A stretch of DNA of 64,000 nt, taken from contig CAKJVC010000083.1 of assembly GCA_918026815.1 (NCBI GenBank), positions 186,001 to 250,000 on the forward strand, written 5' to 3'. The translations under genes and the position numbers were made by a program. The stretch comes from Chalara sp. BL73 (taxonomy: Eukaryota; Ascomycota; Leotiomycetes; Helotiales). Below the pieces are notes generated by a model. It saw only the letters and a program-made list of their open reading frames with translations. It was not told where the DNA came from and made no database searches. Positions 11,712-23,000 of the stretch are shown here, piece by piece; the first letter of the stretch is position 1; each line of letters starts with the position of its first letter.

Positions 11712-11771
11712 AACAGTGCCAAGAGAAATTGATCGGTGAGCTTGTGTGGTCGACTCGCTTGTGAACTACGT
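11712..11771 (-). repeat. Right terminal inverted repeat (60 bp)
   Basis: Perfect inverted match to 9911-9970. It ends GTGAACTACGT directly before a TA dinucleotide. Confidence 0.95.
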
Positions 11772-11773
11772 TA

Positions 11774-12274
11774 TTAAGTTTATTAATAAGTTTAAAAAAG
11801 GTTCCATAACTCTTTATATATATCAAGAAACGTGTTACAAACAGTGGTATTTCAGATATTTACTGTGTATTATATGTAGAAAATATAGATATATTATATA
11901 GATTGCTTTGGCTATCATGCAGCTGTGCTCTCGCGGACGGGAAATTGGCACCGGTGAAGCGATGGAAAGACCCGATACATTCGCGTCTCAATGTTCAGCC
12001 TCGCGTGGATGGACCTTCTTGCAATCGGTATGGCAATCACTGTAAAACGACGTCTGATGGGCACCACAATCAAGCACTTGGATTTGGACCGGCAACAATT
12101 TGAACTTTGACTGCCTCTGTAAAGGCGGCTGGAACTTGTGTGACGATGTATTTATGTCCTTGTTTTCCCAAGTGATGGAAATGAGGGTTTAATCTTTGTA
12201 GCACGTCCCACCGCGGCCCAGATACTCTTCGAAATATCAAGAAGGGATAGCGGCACGATCAGAATGCCCTTTAC
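11774..12274. other. Intergenic, AT-rich, no gene
   Basis: No supported gene. Near 11845 there is a CAGTGGTATTTCAGATATTT motif that recurs in the AT-rich element at about 36740-36925, so part may be old transposon sequence. Confidence 0.45.
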
Positions 12275-12553
12275 TTATTTTGCGCGTCCAGCTAAACACT
12301 CTGAACATCCCCAGCTCCTGTGCCTACAAGTACAACATGTAGTGTCTTTCGCAAACTCTCTCTTCTTATCACAATAGCAGCAGTAGTACTCTTTCACTCT
12401 TACTCTCGGCTCTTTGTGTACCCAGTTTTCTTTTCCCTGGTACTCCTTTGCCTTAGAAGCTTTACTTTCTTCGGCATGTGCTTTACCCAAATCATCTTCA
12501 CTTTTTCTTTTACCCAATAGCTGGTCCTTTGGTGGCTCGAGATGGCCTGACAT
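12275..12553 (-). CDS. Small Cys-rich zinc-binding-type protein
   Basis: From the ATG at 12553 the frame gives 92 residues. The first half is charged and lysine-rich (RKSEDDLGKAHAEE); the C terminus has paired cysteines, YCCYCDKK, then TTCCTCRH, then WGCSECL. This layout fits a small zinc ribbon or treble-clef module common in uncharacterised fungal proteins. The frame is open further upstream to 12601 without an ATG. A GGCTAAC branch-like site and an AAGCTTACAG acceptor there suggest a small 5' exon, so the true start may be further upstream. Function unknown. Confidence 0.55.
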   Translation of the reverse strand: MSGHLEPPKDQLLGKRKSEDDLGKAHAEESKASKAKEYQGKENWVHKEPRVRVKEYYCCYCDKKREFAKDTTCCTCRHRSWGCSECLAGRAK

Positions 12554-12854
12554 ATCTTTAACTCCAACGAGGTGTCGACCTGTAAGCTTAATGTTAGCCA
12601 ATAGGTTCTATGCTGAGCAGTCTAAAGCAGCAGCATCCGTGATACATAAAGAATTTCGATGCGGGCATGTTCGTTATACGGTCCGGGCGTGGCGTACCAG
12701 TAAGACTACTTACAAATGCTGTTCTTCTGCTGTTGTTGCAATTGAATTCAAGTATTTCCACTGCCTTGAACTGTAATTGAGGTACTCCGCTTGCAGCAAC
12801 GCCGCGTACTTATTGCGTGGTTTCTGGTAAATAGAATGTAGTAAATTGGTCATA

Positions 12855-12928
12855 ATTGTTGCTGCTACTACAATGCGCTCTTTTATATGCTACAGGTGGG
12901 TCGTGTAACCGGATCCTCTATTCACTCC
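12855..12928 (+). repeat. Inverted repeat E, left copy
   Basis: About 72 bases running from ATTGTTGCTGCTACTACAAT to TATTCACTCC. It is an imperfect inverted match to 13867-13938 (roughly 85% by eye). The pair brackets the HeLo remnant and the degraded LTR. Confidence 0.7.
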
Positions 12929-13009
12929 ATTCATTTTTCCATTGACTCAAGACCCACAAAACCCATTTTACGTGACTAACATACCAACAGTAATCAACCA
13001 CTCACCGCT

Positions 13010-13478
13010 TATAGGCTAGACCAAATATGTAGTGATTGTCGTTAACCAGCCGTAAATCCAAGCTGAATAACCTGTTAATCGAAGGATTCTAGGATTCAAA
13101 TATAAGGAGCGAGGAAAAGAAGCGCTTGATGAGTTTCTCCTGGTTGGACAATGTATCGGCAAGAGCAGAAAGAGTGTTGAAGACGCCTCGGCCTTGAATC
13201 GGTTGCTCAAGAGGTACTCGTGAAGTTTGGTCCGCTTTCGTCTAGTGTGATCGGAGTGTTCCGGCTCGCAGCCGTCTTCATTTTGAATATGCTAATAGGA
13301 GCCCCAGGTTTTGAAAATTGACTGCTGAATCTCTAATTCGCGCAGGTGAGCTGAAGGTTCTACTTTTGCTGTTTTCGCGGTGGCGAAGAGATTGTAATAG
13401 TCCCGACATGTCGCGTAAAAAGCCGCAATACTGATTGCAAAACCAGCAGCATTTATAATAGTGATGAAATAGGGATTG
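13010..13478 (-). pseudogene. HeLo-domain gene remnant
   Basis: Starting at the right-hand LTR junction, the minus strand reads as the N-terminal helices of a HeLo domain, the membrane-targeting cell-death domain of HET-S/HET-S-like fungal proteins. Motifs are AGFAISIAAFYATCRDYYNLF, AHLRELEIQQS, KLHEYLLSNRFKAE and, in another frame, LSALADTLSNQEKL. Lesions seen: an in-frame TAG after the IFKTWGSY segment, a one-base loss right after NRFKAE, then a stop. The start codon and first residues are missing because degraded LTR sequence abuts at about 13478. No nucleotide-binding domain follows in the same orientation. Inference: a dead effector gene or the broken N terminus of an NLR. Confidence 0.65.
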
Positions 13479-13760
13479 CAATATAGCAGGCAAGGACACG
13501 TATGTTGTATAGACACATGACTGGCAAATGCAAAAATAATAGTGTTGTATTGATATGAATATAGGTCTATGAATTTATGAAAGACTCAGGCTTGCCCTCC
13601 TCCAAGGAGTCCTAGCTTTCTTTTGTATCCTTCGCCCCTCCACGGGGTCCTACAGTGCCACAAGCTTGTGACTTTAGCATCCCCCAAAGTACTCTGGCAG
13701 CTGAATCCCACGACAGTCTAGGTCAAGCGCCATGGTAGTGGCTGCAAGCCTGTAGCTGCA
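13478..13760 (+). repeat. Degraded LTR fragment
   Basis: Begins GGGATTGCAATATAGCAGGC, then GTTGTATTGATATGAATA and TCCTCCAAGGAGTCCTAGC. The order matches the LTR copies at 9400-9819, 35498-36050 and 36431-36737, with heavy divergence. The right end is approximate. Confidence 0.55.
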
Positions 13761-13866
13761 GGCTCGTGGCCGGCCATGGGCTGTTTACGCCGTTTGCGGC
13801 CTAGATCTTTGCGTAGACGAAAACTTTACATTGGTATCTTATCTAAGTGAATAGGGGAGTGAATGG

Positions 13867-13938
13867 GGGAGTGAATAAAGGTTCGGTCACACGACCCACC
13901 CGTAGCATAAAAGAACGCGTTGTAGTAGTAGCAACAAT
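13867..13938 (-). repeat. Inverted repeat E, right copy
   Basis: Reverse complement of the sequence at 12855-12928 with scattered mismatches. It runs from GGAGTGAATAAAGG to GTAGCAACAAT and is preceded by short GTGAATRGGGGA tandem units. Confidence 0.7.
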
Positions 13939-14419
13939 CATGAACAATCTACCACATTCTACCTACCAGGTAACCACGTACCAAGCACGCGGCGTTGCTA
14001 CAAGTAGAGTAGCACCTCAATTATCCTGATAGAGTAATAATAACAATAAGACGCAAGTGTATGATATTGCCCCCTGACAAATCTTCTAGAAATTAAAAGA
14101 AAGCAAGAAATATATATATATATAAACCGTGCTAGGATTCTGGTGGTGGGTGGGGATGCTGGTAAAATGAGTCTAGAGGAGCCGAGGAACTACTGCTCAA
14201 CTAGCTCGAAGAGTACTAACTTACGAATGTATTGTTACAATGCAAAGGTAGTGGGCGGCCTCTTGATAGCTATCTATTATCTATCTTTGGATCTTGTCTT
14301 TTCCCTGGCTTCTTCTCTTAGAGACTGTAGGCTTAGGTACCTTGGCTAACGTTGAGCTTCTTCTGGTTCTACCGTTTAAGCAAACCCAACTCTTAGTGCT
14401 AGAGGTATTTTATTCTCTT
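13939..14419. other. Intergenic, 3' side of the TPR receptor
   Basis: Holds an (AT)n microsatellite near 14110-14124 and presumably the 3' untranslated region of the minus-strand receptor. No gene seen. Confidence 0.45.
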
Positions 14420-17400
14420 CTATCGATAAAATTCTTTACGTGTATTGACTGTGGCAGCATTACTTTTCTGCTTATCAACTACATATTTCAAGTTACCTAT
14501 ACTTGCGAGCGTGTCAGGGTGCTCTTTTCCTAACACCTTATCACTTAGGGCCAACTCCTCCTGATGCATCTTTTCTGCCTCGGTGTACTTCCCCTGGCCG
14601 CTGAGTGCATGGCCAACGTTGTTCATGCTCGTGAGCGTGTTAGGATGCTCTTTTCCTAACACTTTCTCTTTTAGGGCCAATGTCTCCCGGTGCATCTTTT
14701 CTGCCTCGGTGTACTTCCCTTGGCCGCTAAGTGCATGGCCAACGTTGTTCATGCTTGTGAGCGTGTTAGGGTGCTCTTTTCCTAACACTTTTTTATTTAG
14801 GGCCAATGTCTCCCGGTGTATCTTCTCTGCCTCAGTGTACTTTTTCTGGTCGCTGAGTGCATCGCCGACGTTGTTCATGCTTGTAAGTGTGTCAGGGTGT
14901 TCTTTTCCTAACACTTTCTTCTTTAGGGCCAATGTCTCCCGGTGCATCTTCTCTGCCTCAGTGTACTTCCCCTGGCCACTAAGTGCATAGCCAATGTTGC
15001 TCATGCTCGTAAGCGTGTTAGGGTGCTCTTTTCCTAAAACCTTCTCACTTAGAGCCAATGTCTCCCGGTGTATCTTCTCTGCCTCAGTGTACTTCCCCTG
15101 GTCGCAGAGTGCATGGCCAACGTTGTTCATGCTTGTAAGCGTGTTAGGGTGCTCTTTTCCTAACACCTTCTCCCTTAGGGCCAATGTCCCCCGATGCACC
15201 TTTTCTGCCTCGGTGTACTTCCCTTGGCCACTGAGTGCTCGGCCAACGTTGCTCATGCTCGTGAGCGTGCCAGGGTGCTCTTTTCCTAACACCTTCTCAC
15301 TTAGGGCCAATTTCTCCTGATGCAGTGTCTCTGCCTCGGTGTACTTCCCTTGGCCGCTGAGTGCATGGCCGACGTTGTTCATGCTTGTAAGCGTGTTAGG
15401 GTGCTCTTTTCCTAACACCTTTTCCCTTAGGGCCAGTGTCCCCCGATGCATCTTTTCTGCCTCGGTGTACTTCCCCTGGCCACTGAGTGTTCGGCCAACG
15501 TTGCTCATGCTTGTGAGCGTGTTAGGGTGTTCTTTTCCTAACACTTTCTCACTTAGGGTCAATGTCCCCCGGTGCATCTTTTCTGCCTCGGTGTACTTCC
15601 CCTGGCCACTGAGTGCATGGCCAACATTGCTCATGCTCGTGAGCGTGTTAGGATGCTCTTTTCCTAACACCTTTTCACTTAGGGCTAATGTCTCCCGATG
15701 CATCTTTTCTGCCTCGGTGTACTTCCCCTGGCCACTGAGTGCATGGCCGACGTTGTTCATGCTTGTAAGCGTGTCAGGGTGCTCTTTTCCTAACACTTTC
15801 TCCCTTAGGGCCAATGTCTCCCGGTGCATCTTCTCTGCCTCGGAGTACTTCCCCCAGTCGCTGAGTGCATGGCCAACGTTGCTCATGCTTATTAATGTTG
15901 ATGAATCTTCTTCTCCTAGATCGCTTTTTCTAAGCTCTAGCACCTGTCGGTGTGTTTCTTCTGCTACTTTATATTGGCCTACGCTTTGTTGACACCGGCC
16001 AATCTTATCAAGCAAGATTATTCTTGCTTTGTGTTGAACGAATTCCTCAGGTGAACTAGCAACCTTAATTGCGTGAGGCAGATACTCTACCCATACGTTA
16101 TAGTCCTTGTGACCGCCATATGGGAGAACTTCTAATACTCTCGAGAAAGCCATCTCCGTCTGAGTAGCCAGCTGGCTTTGATCTTTCAACCAGTTTCGCG
16201 TTACCAAGTGAACGAGACGATGCATGTCGAACATGTACGAGTTAGCTTTTCTGGTGAGAAATGAGTAGGCCGTCAAAGTCCCTATTGCTTTTATCCCATC
16301 CAGTTTTGACGTGGTTTCTGGAAGAAGAGACCGCGGTATGTTTTCACGAAGAAGACACGCCATAAATGACAAATACTCTGCTGCGAGCGGATCCTCCTTC
16401 CGGATCCGCTCGAATGAGATAAGCCATGTTGTTGCGATTGGGTTTTTGATTTGTTCATCTCGGTACCTGGTCTGATCATCAAAATCCACGCTGAGCATTT
16501 GGATGGTGTCGTATTCACTGCTCTCAAACAGCACAACGTAATCTGCAAGTGGAATAGCAGTTGTTGCTATGAATGATGCTGCTTGGAAAATTGCGAGAGG
16601 CAACCAAGCAAGGAGACTGAGAAGCTTATCAGCCGTTTCTCTTTCCTGAATAAGAACATTTTCGCCAAGAACCTTCTTCAACAGATCTTCGGCTTCCGGC
16701 TTGGTCATTTCAGTCACTTCAATTATATTTTCTTGGGCCTGAACCTGCTTAAATGCGGCTCCCCGCGTCCGTGTCGTGAATATTATCGATCCTTTAGGAC
16801 TGGAAGGGAGAAAGTCGAACAGTCGTCTGGTTCCGGGGCTTGTCTTCTTGAAGAGAACACCAGCATCATCTGCGTTGTCCACGATGATGAGCCATTCTCC
16901 ACTTGTCTCATTACTCAATTTCTCTTGGACCAGGTTCTCCACATCCGCCTTCTCGTCCGAGATGCCCGGTATCTTCAGAAGCTTCCCAATATTGAGATAT
17001 GCTTTCTTGAAAGTGTCAGTGCTGATCGCTGGTACCCAGAAGACCGCACAGTCGGGCGTCGCATCTTTTCGCCGGAACGCGTACTCAAGGGCGATTTGGG
17101 TCTTACCAGTTCCACCAAGACCCCATATAGCCACGTGTTGACAGTATTTTGTAGATGAAATTTTTTGGTCGATTTCCACAATGATAGATTCGCGACCGAC
17201 AAAATTCGCGTTTCTCTTGAACGGGACGAAGAATATGGCTAACTGATGTTACTAATTTGCTGTTCCTAGTTTCAAGGATGTTTACAGGAATGTCTAAACT
17301 TACCAGAAGGTTGAGATGACGACATTGGTCTCACGCGCATACTAGCATAGGCGCTCCTTTCCAAACGATCCAATGCCTTGTTCCTTTCCACTGATATGGT

Positions 17401-18388
17401 TTCCATAAAGACTTCATGTCGAGGCAGACTTCCTTGGGACGGCAGGCTTTGGGCGCATTTCCAGTAGAGATCCTCGAACTCACTTATCGACGGGTTTTGG
17501 TCTTCATAAAGTCTGCGCAATAGTTTGAAATACAACTTGTGTAAGATTTGACACGGATGGAACATTGATGGATCATCTTGGACCTTGAGCCAAACCGTTT
17601 GGGCGTCATCAAAATATCGTAGGTATGTGATATCATTGCCGCTAAATACAATTGGGATGATATCATGACGGCTCCCCCCCCGTGAAGATCGAATATCCAA
17701 GAAGGTCAACTCAGTTATCACATGGTGAAATCCCTCCTCGTTACGATATTGTCGTACAAGTTCCTGTATGCCTTCTTCGATGGCTTCTCCGTCCTGATGC
17801 TCTTTCTCCGCATGAGAATAGAATTCTTTGATCGCATTGGTATATCCGTCCATTAGGGGGTCCTTAGAATAGCTTTGGAGTACTTCAGAGCAGCACACGA
17901 TAACTTTATCGACACTAGTGACCCGCTTTCGCTTTCCCTTAGCGACCCTGCTTCTTGCTGGGAGCAAGCAGAATTGGTTCGAGAGAATATCATGAACAGA
18001 AGCAAAGTTCTCTTCTTCGCGAGTAGCCCATAATCCAGGGACGAATGATCTGTCCGAAAACGTCTTGGATCGAACCGCCCTCAACCAACGTATCAATTGA
18101 ATTGCCCACGTGGCATTTGCGTTTCCAACCGAGCGATTTTCATGTGCATAGACCAGGAATATGCTAGGCGATGATTCTTTTGAAAAACAGTCTATTTCTG
18201 CAAAGGCTTTTAACACCTCCTCGAAGACGGTATCGAGCACTGTAATCACCTATTAGTAGGTGTTTATACGCGATGTATACATCTTCTAAATGCTCCTTGA
18301 GTGATTGAGGTAACAACCTTAGTTGGAAGGAAGGGGTCTTCCTACAATCTTTCATTTCACGCTGCCTCTCAATATTCGGAGTCGTCAT
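14420..18388 (-). CDS. NLR-type receptor: TIR/SEFIR-like - NB-ARC - TPR
   Basis: Model: exon 1 18388-18250, exon 2 18197-17304, exon 3 17238-14420; introns of 52 bp (weak GTGATT donor, TTTGCAG acceptor) and 65 bp (GTAAG..TTAG). The phases match and give about 1283 residues without a stop. The N-terminal domain has SPSIFLVYAHENRSVGNA, a long helix IQLIRWLRAVRSKT, then VDKVIVCCSEVLQS and DIIPIVFSG: alternating strands and helices like TIR/SEFIR domains (inference). NB-ARC follows with NANFVGRE, Walker A WGLGGTGKTQ, Walker B-like WLIIVDNADD, SIIFTTRT, GLPL-like WLPLAI and MHD-like MFDMHRLVH. The sensor is 11 near-identical 42-residue TPR units with LGKEHPxTLTSMxNVG. Family role: oligomerises on ligand binding and activates the N-terminal domain. 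If the first intron is wrong, a frameshift near 18249 would be the alternative. Confidence 0.88.
14530..15900 (-). repeat. 126-bp tandem array encoding 11 TPR units
   Basis: The core CACTTAGGGCCAATGTCTCC / GGTGTACTTCCCCTGGCC / CTCTTTTCCTAACAC pattern recurs every 126 bases with few differences. Most differences fall in a handful of codons. Such near identity implies recent duplication and gene conversion. Confidence 0.9.
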
Positions 18389-18430
18389 GACTGGTTCTGG
18401 GATATGAAGCTCCGAGATTCCTAAACTCAA

Positions 18431-19559
18431 TGTCTGGGGGTTGGTTTAGTACCTGAGGCTGGCAAGGCTGGTGGTTGGTAGACTCGTGCGTCGTCGCAAT
18501 TCAATAGGAGAAAAATTGCGAGGGCCGAGCCTAAAATCAAATAATGAAACGGTAACAAAGGTGTTGTGGCAACTTACTACTTGCGACTGATGAAGAAGAC
18601 GAGGAGGAGAGAAGCACAGAAAACGAGGCTACTGTTTTGCACACCGCCCGATGGCAGTACTTTCTGCCGCCAATAGACAGTCGTGATTCCATTGATTTCT
18701 GCGCATTGCCACAAGGCGGTATACCAAACATTGGTCCTGGCACCACCGTAAGTGACAACCGTTCGCGACTGTTGCTCGCCGGCCCCCTCACTACCTGAGG
18801 AATCGTGCATCCTCTAACTAGGCTTAGGTGTGAAAATGTGGATGAGAGCGCAATGTGGACGTAGAATATAATAGTGACCGCGAAAGCTGGCATCATAGTC
18901 TGTGCCTTCCCCGCGTCCCCTTCCAAACCCCTTGGCGTTAGTTCCAAATCTGCCCAGGATATATGTCTATACCAACCGCAGGGAGAGGATAAGCGCTGTA
19001 GTGCATAAAGACCTGGGTGTTCGTTCAAACTAACGTGCCAATGGAAGCTGAGCAATTGGTGGAGACTTGGCGATTAATAAAGTCTTTTTTGCTTGCTCTA
19101 AGTAACAGGCTTGAGACCTGCCTTGAGGCGGCACGAACATGATACACCGACGTACCGTACTCTAGAGTACATGGGATGGATAACACACACACGGTGCCAG
19201 CACCAAAAATGGCTGTAGTGAGGTTGCTTCCGTTTCCGCTTCCGGTTCGGCGAAGTCTCCTGAAGAACTGACACTTGCTTCAAAATCTCTAATCGCTCAA
19301 AATCTACCAGCACTACATTTCTGATTTCGGGATCTCATAGCACGTTCGGTGGCCGTATATCACAATGCTTTACCCCGCAACTCAGCATTTTGTAACTTCC
19401 CCGTTCGTTTCCGCAGTCACATCCCGGCCCGACACAAAGTAACAAAAAGTCAAGAAAAATATATTCTTTAAAGGATATTTTACGGAACACTTACGGGATT
19501 TTATTACAGTTATACTATTTCTTTTACCGTGAATGTATTTTAAACCTTAAAAAGTCAAC
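18431..19559. other. Intergenic; one weak small open frame
   Basis: Promoter side of the TIR-like receptor. An ATG-started 77-codon minus frame (18577-18810) ends in a hydrophobic stretch, SSLVFCASLLLVFFISRK. That would fit a small membrane protein, but there is no supporting motif. From about 19440 the sequence becomes AT-rich. Confidence 0.35.
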
Positions 19560-19845
19560 GTTGTAGTGTATTTACGGTTTTGTATCTTGCATTTCTGGCC
19601 TGTACTTGAAGCTGAAGCGCCTGTAAACCGCACAGAGCACTCTGCTGTACCACGCATGCAACAAATTGCTAAGCATCACCAGGTATTAGCTGAGTTGTAT
19701 AATAAAAAGCAGACTGCACAAAGGAAAAATTTACAGAAAAAATAAGTTTACGAGTCCACATCGACGCGCTGCGTTGCTTTCAGGTCCGTAAAAATAATTA
19801 TGCGGGGTGGTGTTTGGTGTTTTGGTGGGGGAAACTGCTGACCAA
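19560..19845 (+). mobile_element. Mutator-like element, 3' end and terminal repeat
   Basis: A short plus-strand reading contains RTEHSAVPRMQQIAKHHQ and ends at a TAA by 19744, like a transposase C terminus. It is followed by a long terminal repeat (about 19744-19845) with TCGACGCGCTGCGTTGCTTT and GGTGTTTTGGTGGGGGAA. The same terminal repeat, inverted, starts the Mutator-like fragment at 34930. Confidence 0.6.
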
Positions 19846-20059
19846 AAACCTTAAACGTACACCTTGGTGTAGGTGTATCGACAGCCGTAAACCTACGAGG
19901 ATGGTAGGTGTATTGGAACCCATAAAAAACGGGCACATCACTGTCAATAGAAAATAACTGAATTCACAACGAATCAAACGACTACACTGCTTTTATTCCC
20001 ACTAAATTAGACCTGTCTTGATCACACAATCCACAGTCCCAAACAGTGATCGAGTTAGT

Positions 20060-23000
20060 ATTCTCGTGATATATCGACCTCTAAAATACAATACCATACA
20101 CCACGCAATATGAGATTTGAAATTTGTATACGTATCACAGCAAAATTTGCAATCTTATATTGTATCATACTATACTGCGATATACTATGACACCAACTCT
20201 AAATAACGCTATTCCTAATTAGTATCACGTTTTAAAACGCCACGAGTATTCACTTAAATTTGCTTTATTACAAGCTTTTGATCCTTAAGAAAATTTTCGT
20301 AAATAAAGTGATTTACGCTTATTTATTGTTTGATTTTTTTTAAAGCACTTACAGTGGCTATAAAAAAACGATTACGACGATCCGTAATAGTCAATTTTGC
20401 GCTAAAAAACGCTTTTTCAGCGTCGGTCGATATAAAAAGTATTCTTAAAATATCAATAGCTATTTGAAATAAATTTAGCTATTTCTTTTGCTGTAATAAC
20501 TACTAAATACGAAAGTCGAAAAAATCGCTAAAAGCTATTTAAGTTGCAGAAAAAGAAAAGTATTTCTGTAGCTCATTTTTTGGCGCTAAAAAACGTGAAC
20601 GTCGACGCTTTTGTAAATAAGCAAAGTACGCGTTTTAAAAGATTTTTTAAACGTCGAAAAAATTAAAAAAAGCTGTCGTAGTACGAAAAACTATAATTAC
20701 GGATTAGTTAGTAATAAACGCCGGAATTTTCAACTACTTACTTTTATTTTTGTACTTTTTATTTCAATAATTCTCGACTTTTTTTTTAATTAAAATTAAC
20801 TACTGTGAATAATCGGTTTAAGCTTTTTCGAAATAAGCTTATTTCTAAGTAAAATCTAATACAACACTAAAAGCGTAAACTAAAGATTTATTTGTAAAGA
20901 TATAATACTTATTAAACTTTTTTTATTCTGAATTAATCGACGCTGAAAAAAAAGCGTAATCTTTATAGCGCTTCTTGCTTTTTTTAAAATACTTTATTAC
21001 GAACTTTAAATTCGGTAACTATTTTTTTATAGTACTTTTGTGTAATTCCGTAAATAAAGTAGCGTTTTCGAAAAGCTGAAAAAACTTTACAATACGCTTT
21101 AGTTTAACGTAATCGTTGCTAGTAATTCGATCAAGAAAAAGAATCGCGCTAAAGTGCTTTTTGTAAAATTTAAATAAAACTTTATAAATACAAAGTAATA
21201 AAATCGATTTAATCGTTTTCAAAAAAAAATGCTACTTAATTAAAAATAAAAACAATTAGTAACTATTGTATTTGACTAGTTTTAATTTATTTTGTTACGT
21301 TATTACAACGAATTACTTACTTTTTAGAAATCGCTTTAAATTGTTATAAACGTTCTGAAAAACGCGCAATAAAATTAGCGTTATTATAAGCTTTACTAAT
21401 AAGCTCAAATTTTTTCCATTTTTTCAATTCTTTTTTTTTAAAAGCATTTTAACAAGCGTTGTTAGCTAGAACGAAAATATCGTTAATAAAATCTTTAGCA
21501 GCGGTATAAAAGAAAAACTGACTAGCTAAGTTAATAATATAACTTTAGCAGCGAATTCGATAAATTTTAAAGTTTTAATTTTTGCTGTATTTCTTATAAA
21601 TAACTGCAAAAGTTAGTAAAAAAGCTTATTATTTTACAAAAAAAAAAAAGCGTTGAAAAAACTTTATTTTCGCTTATTTCGCGCATTATAATATTTATCG
21701 ACGAAGCGTTGTTAGTTACTACAAAACCGAGCTTATAAAAGCTATTAAATACTTTTCAATTTTTTAAACGTTTAACAACGTGTAAAGCAAGATTTCGACT
21801 TGTATAAGCACTAATTATTTTATTTAAACTAAAAAGAATGCAGTCGTATTTGTTGTCGAAAATGCTGTAGCAAATAATAACTAAAATAAATATGCCGTTA
21901 AATAACGATTACGCGTTAGTTGTAATATAAATCTTTAACTAACAACGAGCAATTCTTTTTAATTAAGCTTTTTATTGCTTTTTTAATATACAATCAATTT
22001 ATTTTTTTATTGTATAGCTCGTAATAGAAAAATAAGTTGTCGCATAAAAATTGAAGTATTGTAAAATCGATCGGAATTCGTTGCTTTTTACTATATTTAA
22101 AAATATCGATACAGCCGCTATTTATTTAACAACTAGTATTTCTAAAACATAAAGATTGATTCGAAGTTCGTTTAAAAAAATTTCGGATTTTAAAGCAATT
22201 CGACGTCGTTTATAAGCTTTTATAATAAAGTACAAATTAGTATAGTTAATTGTAAAAGAATTAGTATATAGTGTTAAAATAGTTTTCGTAACGAAATAAA
22301 ACTAGTGCGAAGTAAAGTTTTAGCAAAACTTTTCGATTTATTTCGCTATTATTAGTTCAATTTAGTCAATTCAATCAACTACAATACTAAAACAATAAAA
22401 TACAATTACAAAAACGTTACTTGAATTCGCAGCTTTTTTTATCGCATTTTTAATTGCTTTTCGAACTTTTTTTAGCTTTGTTTAGCGCATAGAATCGCTA
22501 TAAATATCGTAAGCGATCAAAAAGTGCGACCGAATGATTTTAGTGCTTCTTGTTACTTTGTACGCTTTTTTGCAATATATACACAACTACACTTTTTTAT
22601 TTTTGTTGTTGCGGTATACAAATTAAAATTTTGAATTAAGTTAATAATTGTATACGTTAAAACTGCGTTTATTATTAAGTTTACAATTGTCGGTTGTAAA
22701 AACTGACTGAAAGCTAGTAAAAGTTGCGATTAACGTCGCAAATTCTTTTGCTTTTAGCTTACTATTAGTAATAAAAAAAGTTGCAAATAAGTCAGAAGTA
22801 ATATTTTTTGTAAGTTTTTTACTAAAAGCAATTAATATCGTTTTATTTTATAAAGCTTAGTTTTTTTGAAAGTTTTTAGCTAACGCTTTATTTTTTTCGA
22901 TTTGTTTAATTCGAATATAATCGAAAAAGCAATTAAATAATAATTCCGAAAACGACATACTAAAAAATATTCGATAATACAAAAAATGTAATACTGAATT

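Larger units (their letters stand above)
9911..11771 (+). mobile_element. Complete Tan1/pogo-like (Tc1/mariner superfamily) DNA transposon
   Basis: An 1861-bp element is bounded by 60-bp terminal inverted repeats at 9911-9970 and 11712-11771, starting ACGTAGTTCACAAGCGAG. The repeats are identical when one is reverse-complemented. They are flanked by TA on both sides (9909-9910 and 11772-11773), the target duplication of this superfamily. The single transposase gene between them is intact. Identical ends and an undamaged gene in a RIP-active genome suggest a recent arrival that may still be mobile. Confidence 0.95.

Noticed and set aside
14583..15992. Long plus-strand open frames with repeated FPWPLSAWPTLFMLVSVLG units
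   Set aside because: They are the exact antisense of the TPR repeats of the minus-strand receptor; the period is the same 126 bases and there is no independent start or motif.
18537..19055. Minus-strand 172-codon frame
   Set aside because: No ATG-supported start, no motif, and overlap with another equally weak frame; not enough to call a gene.
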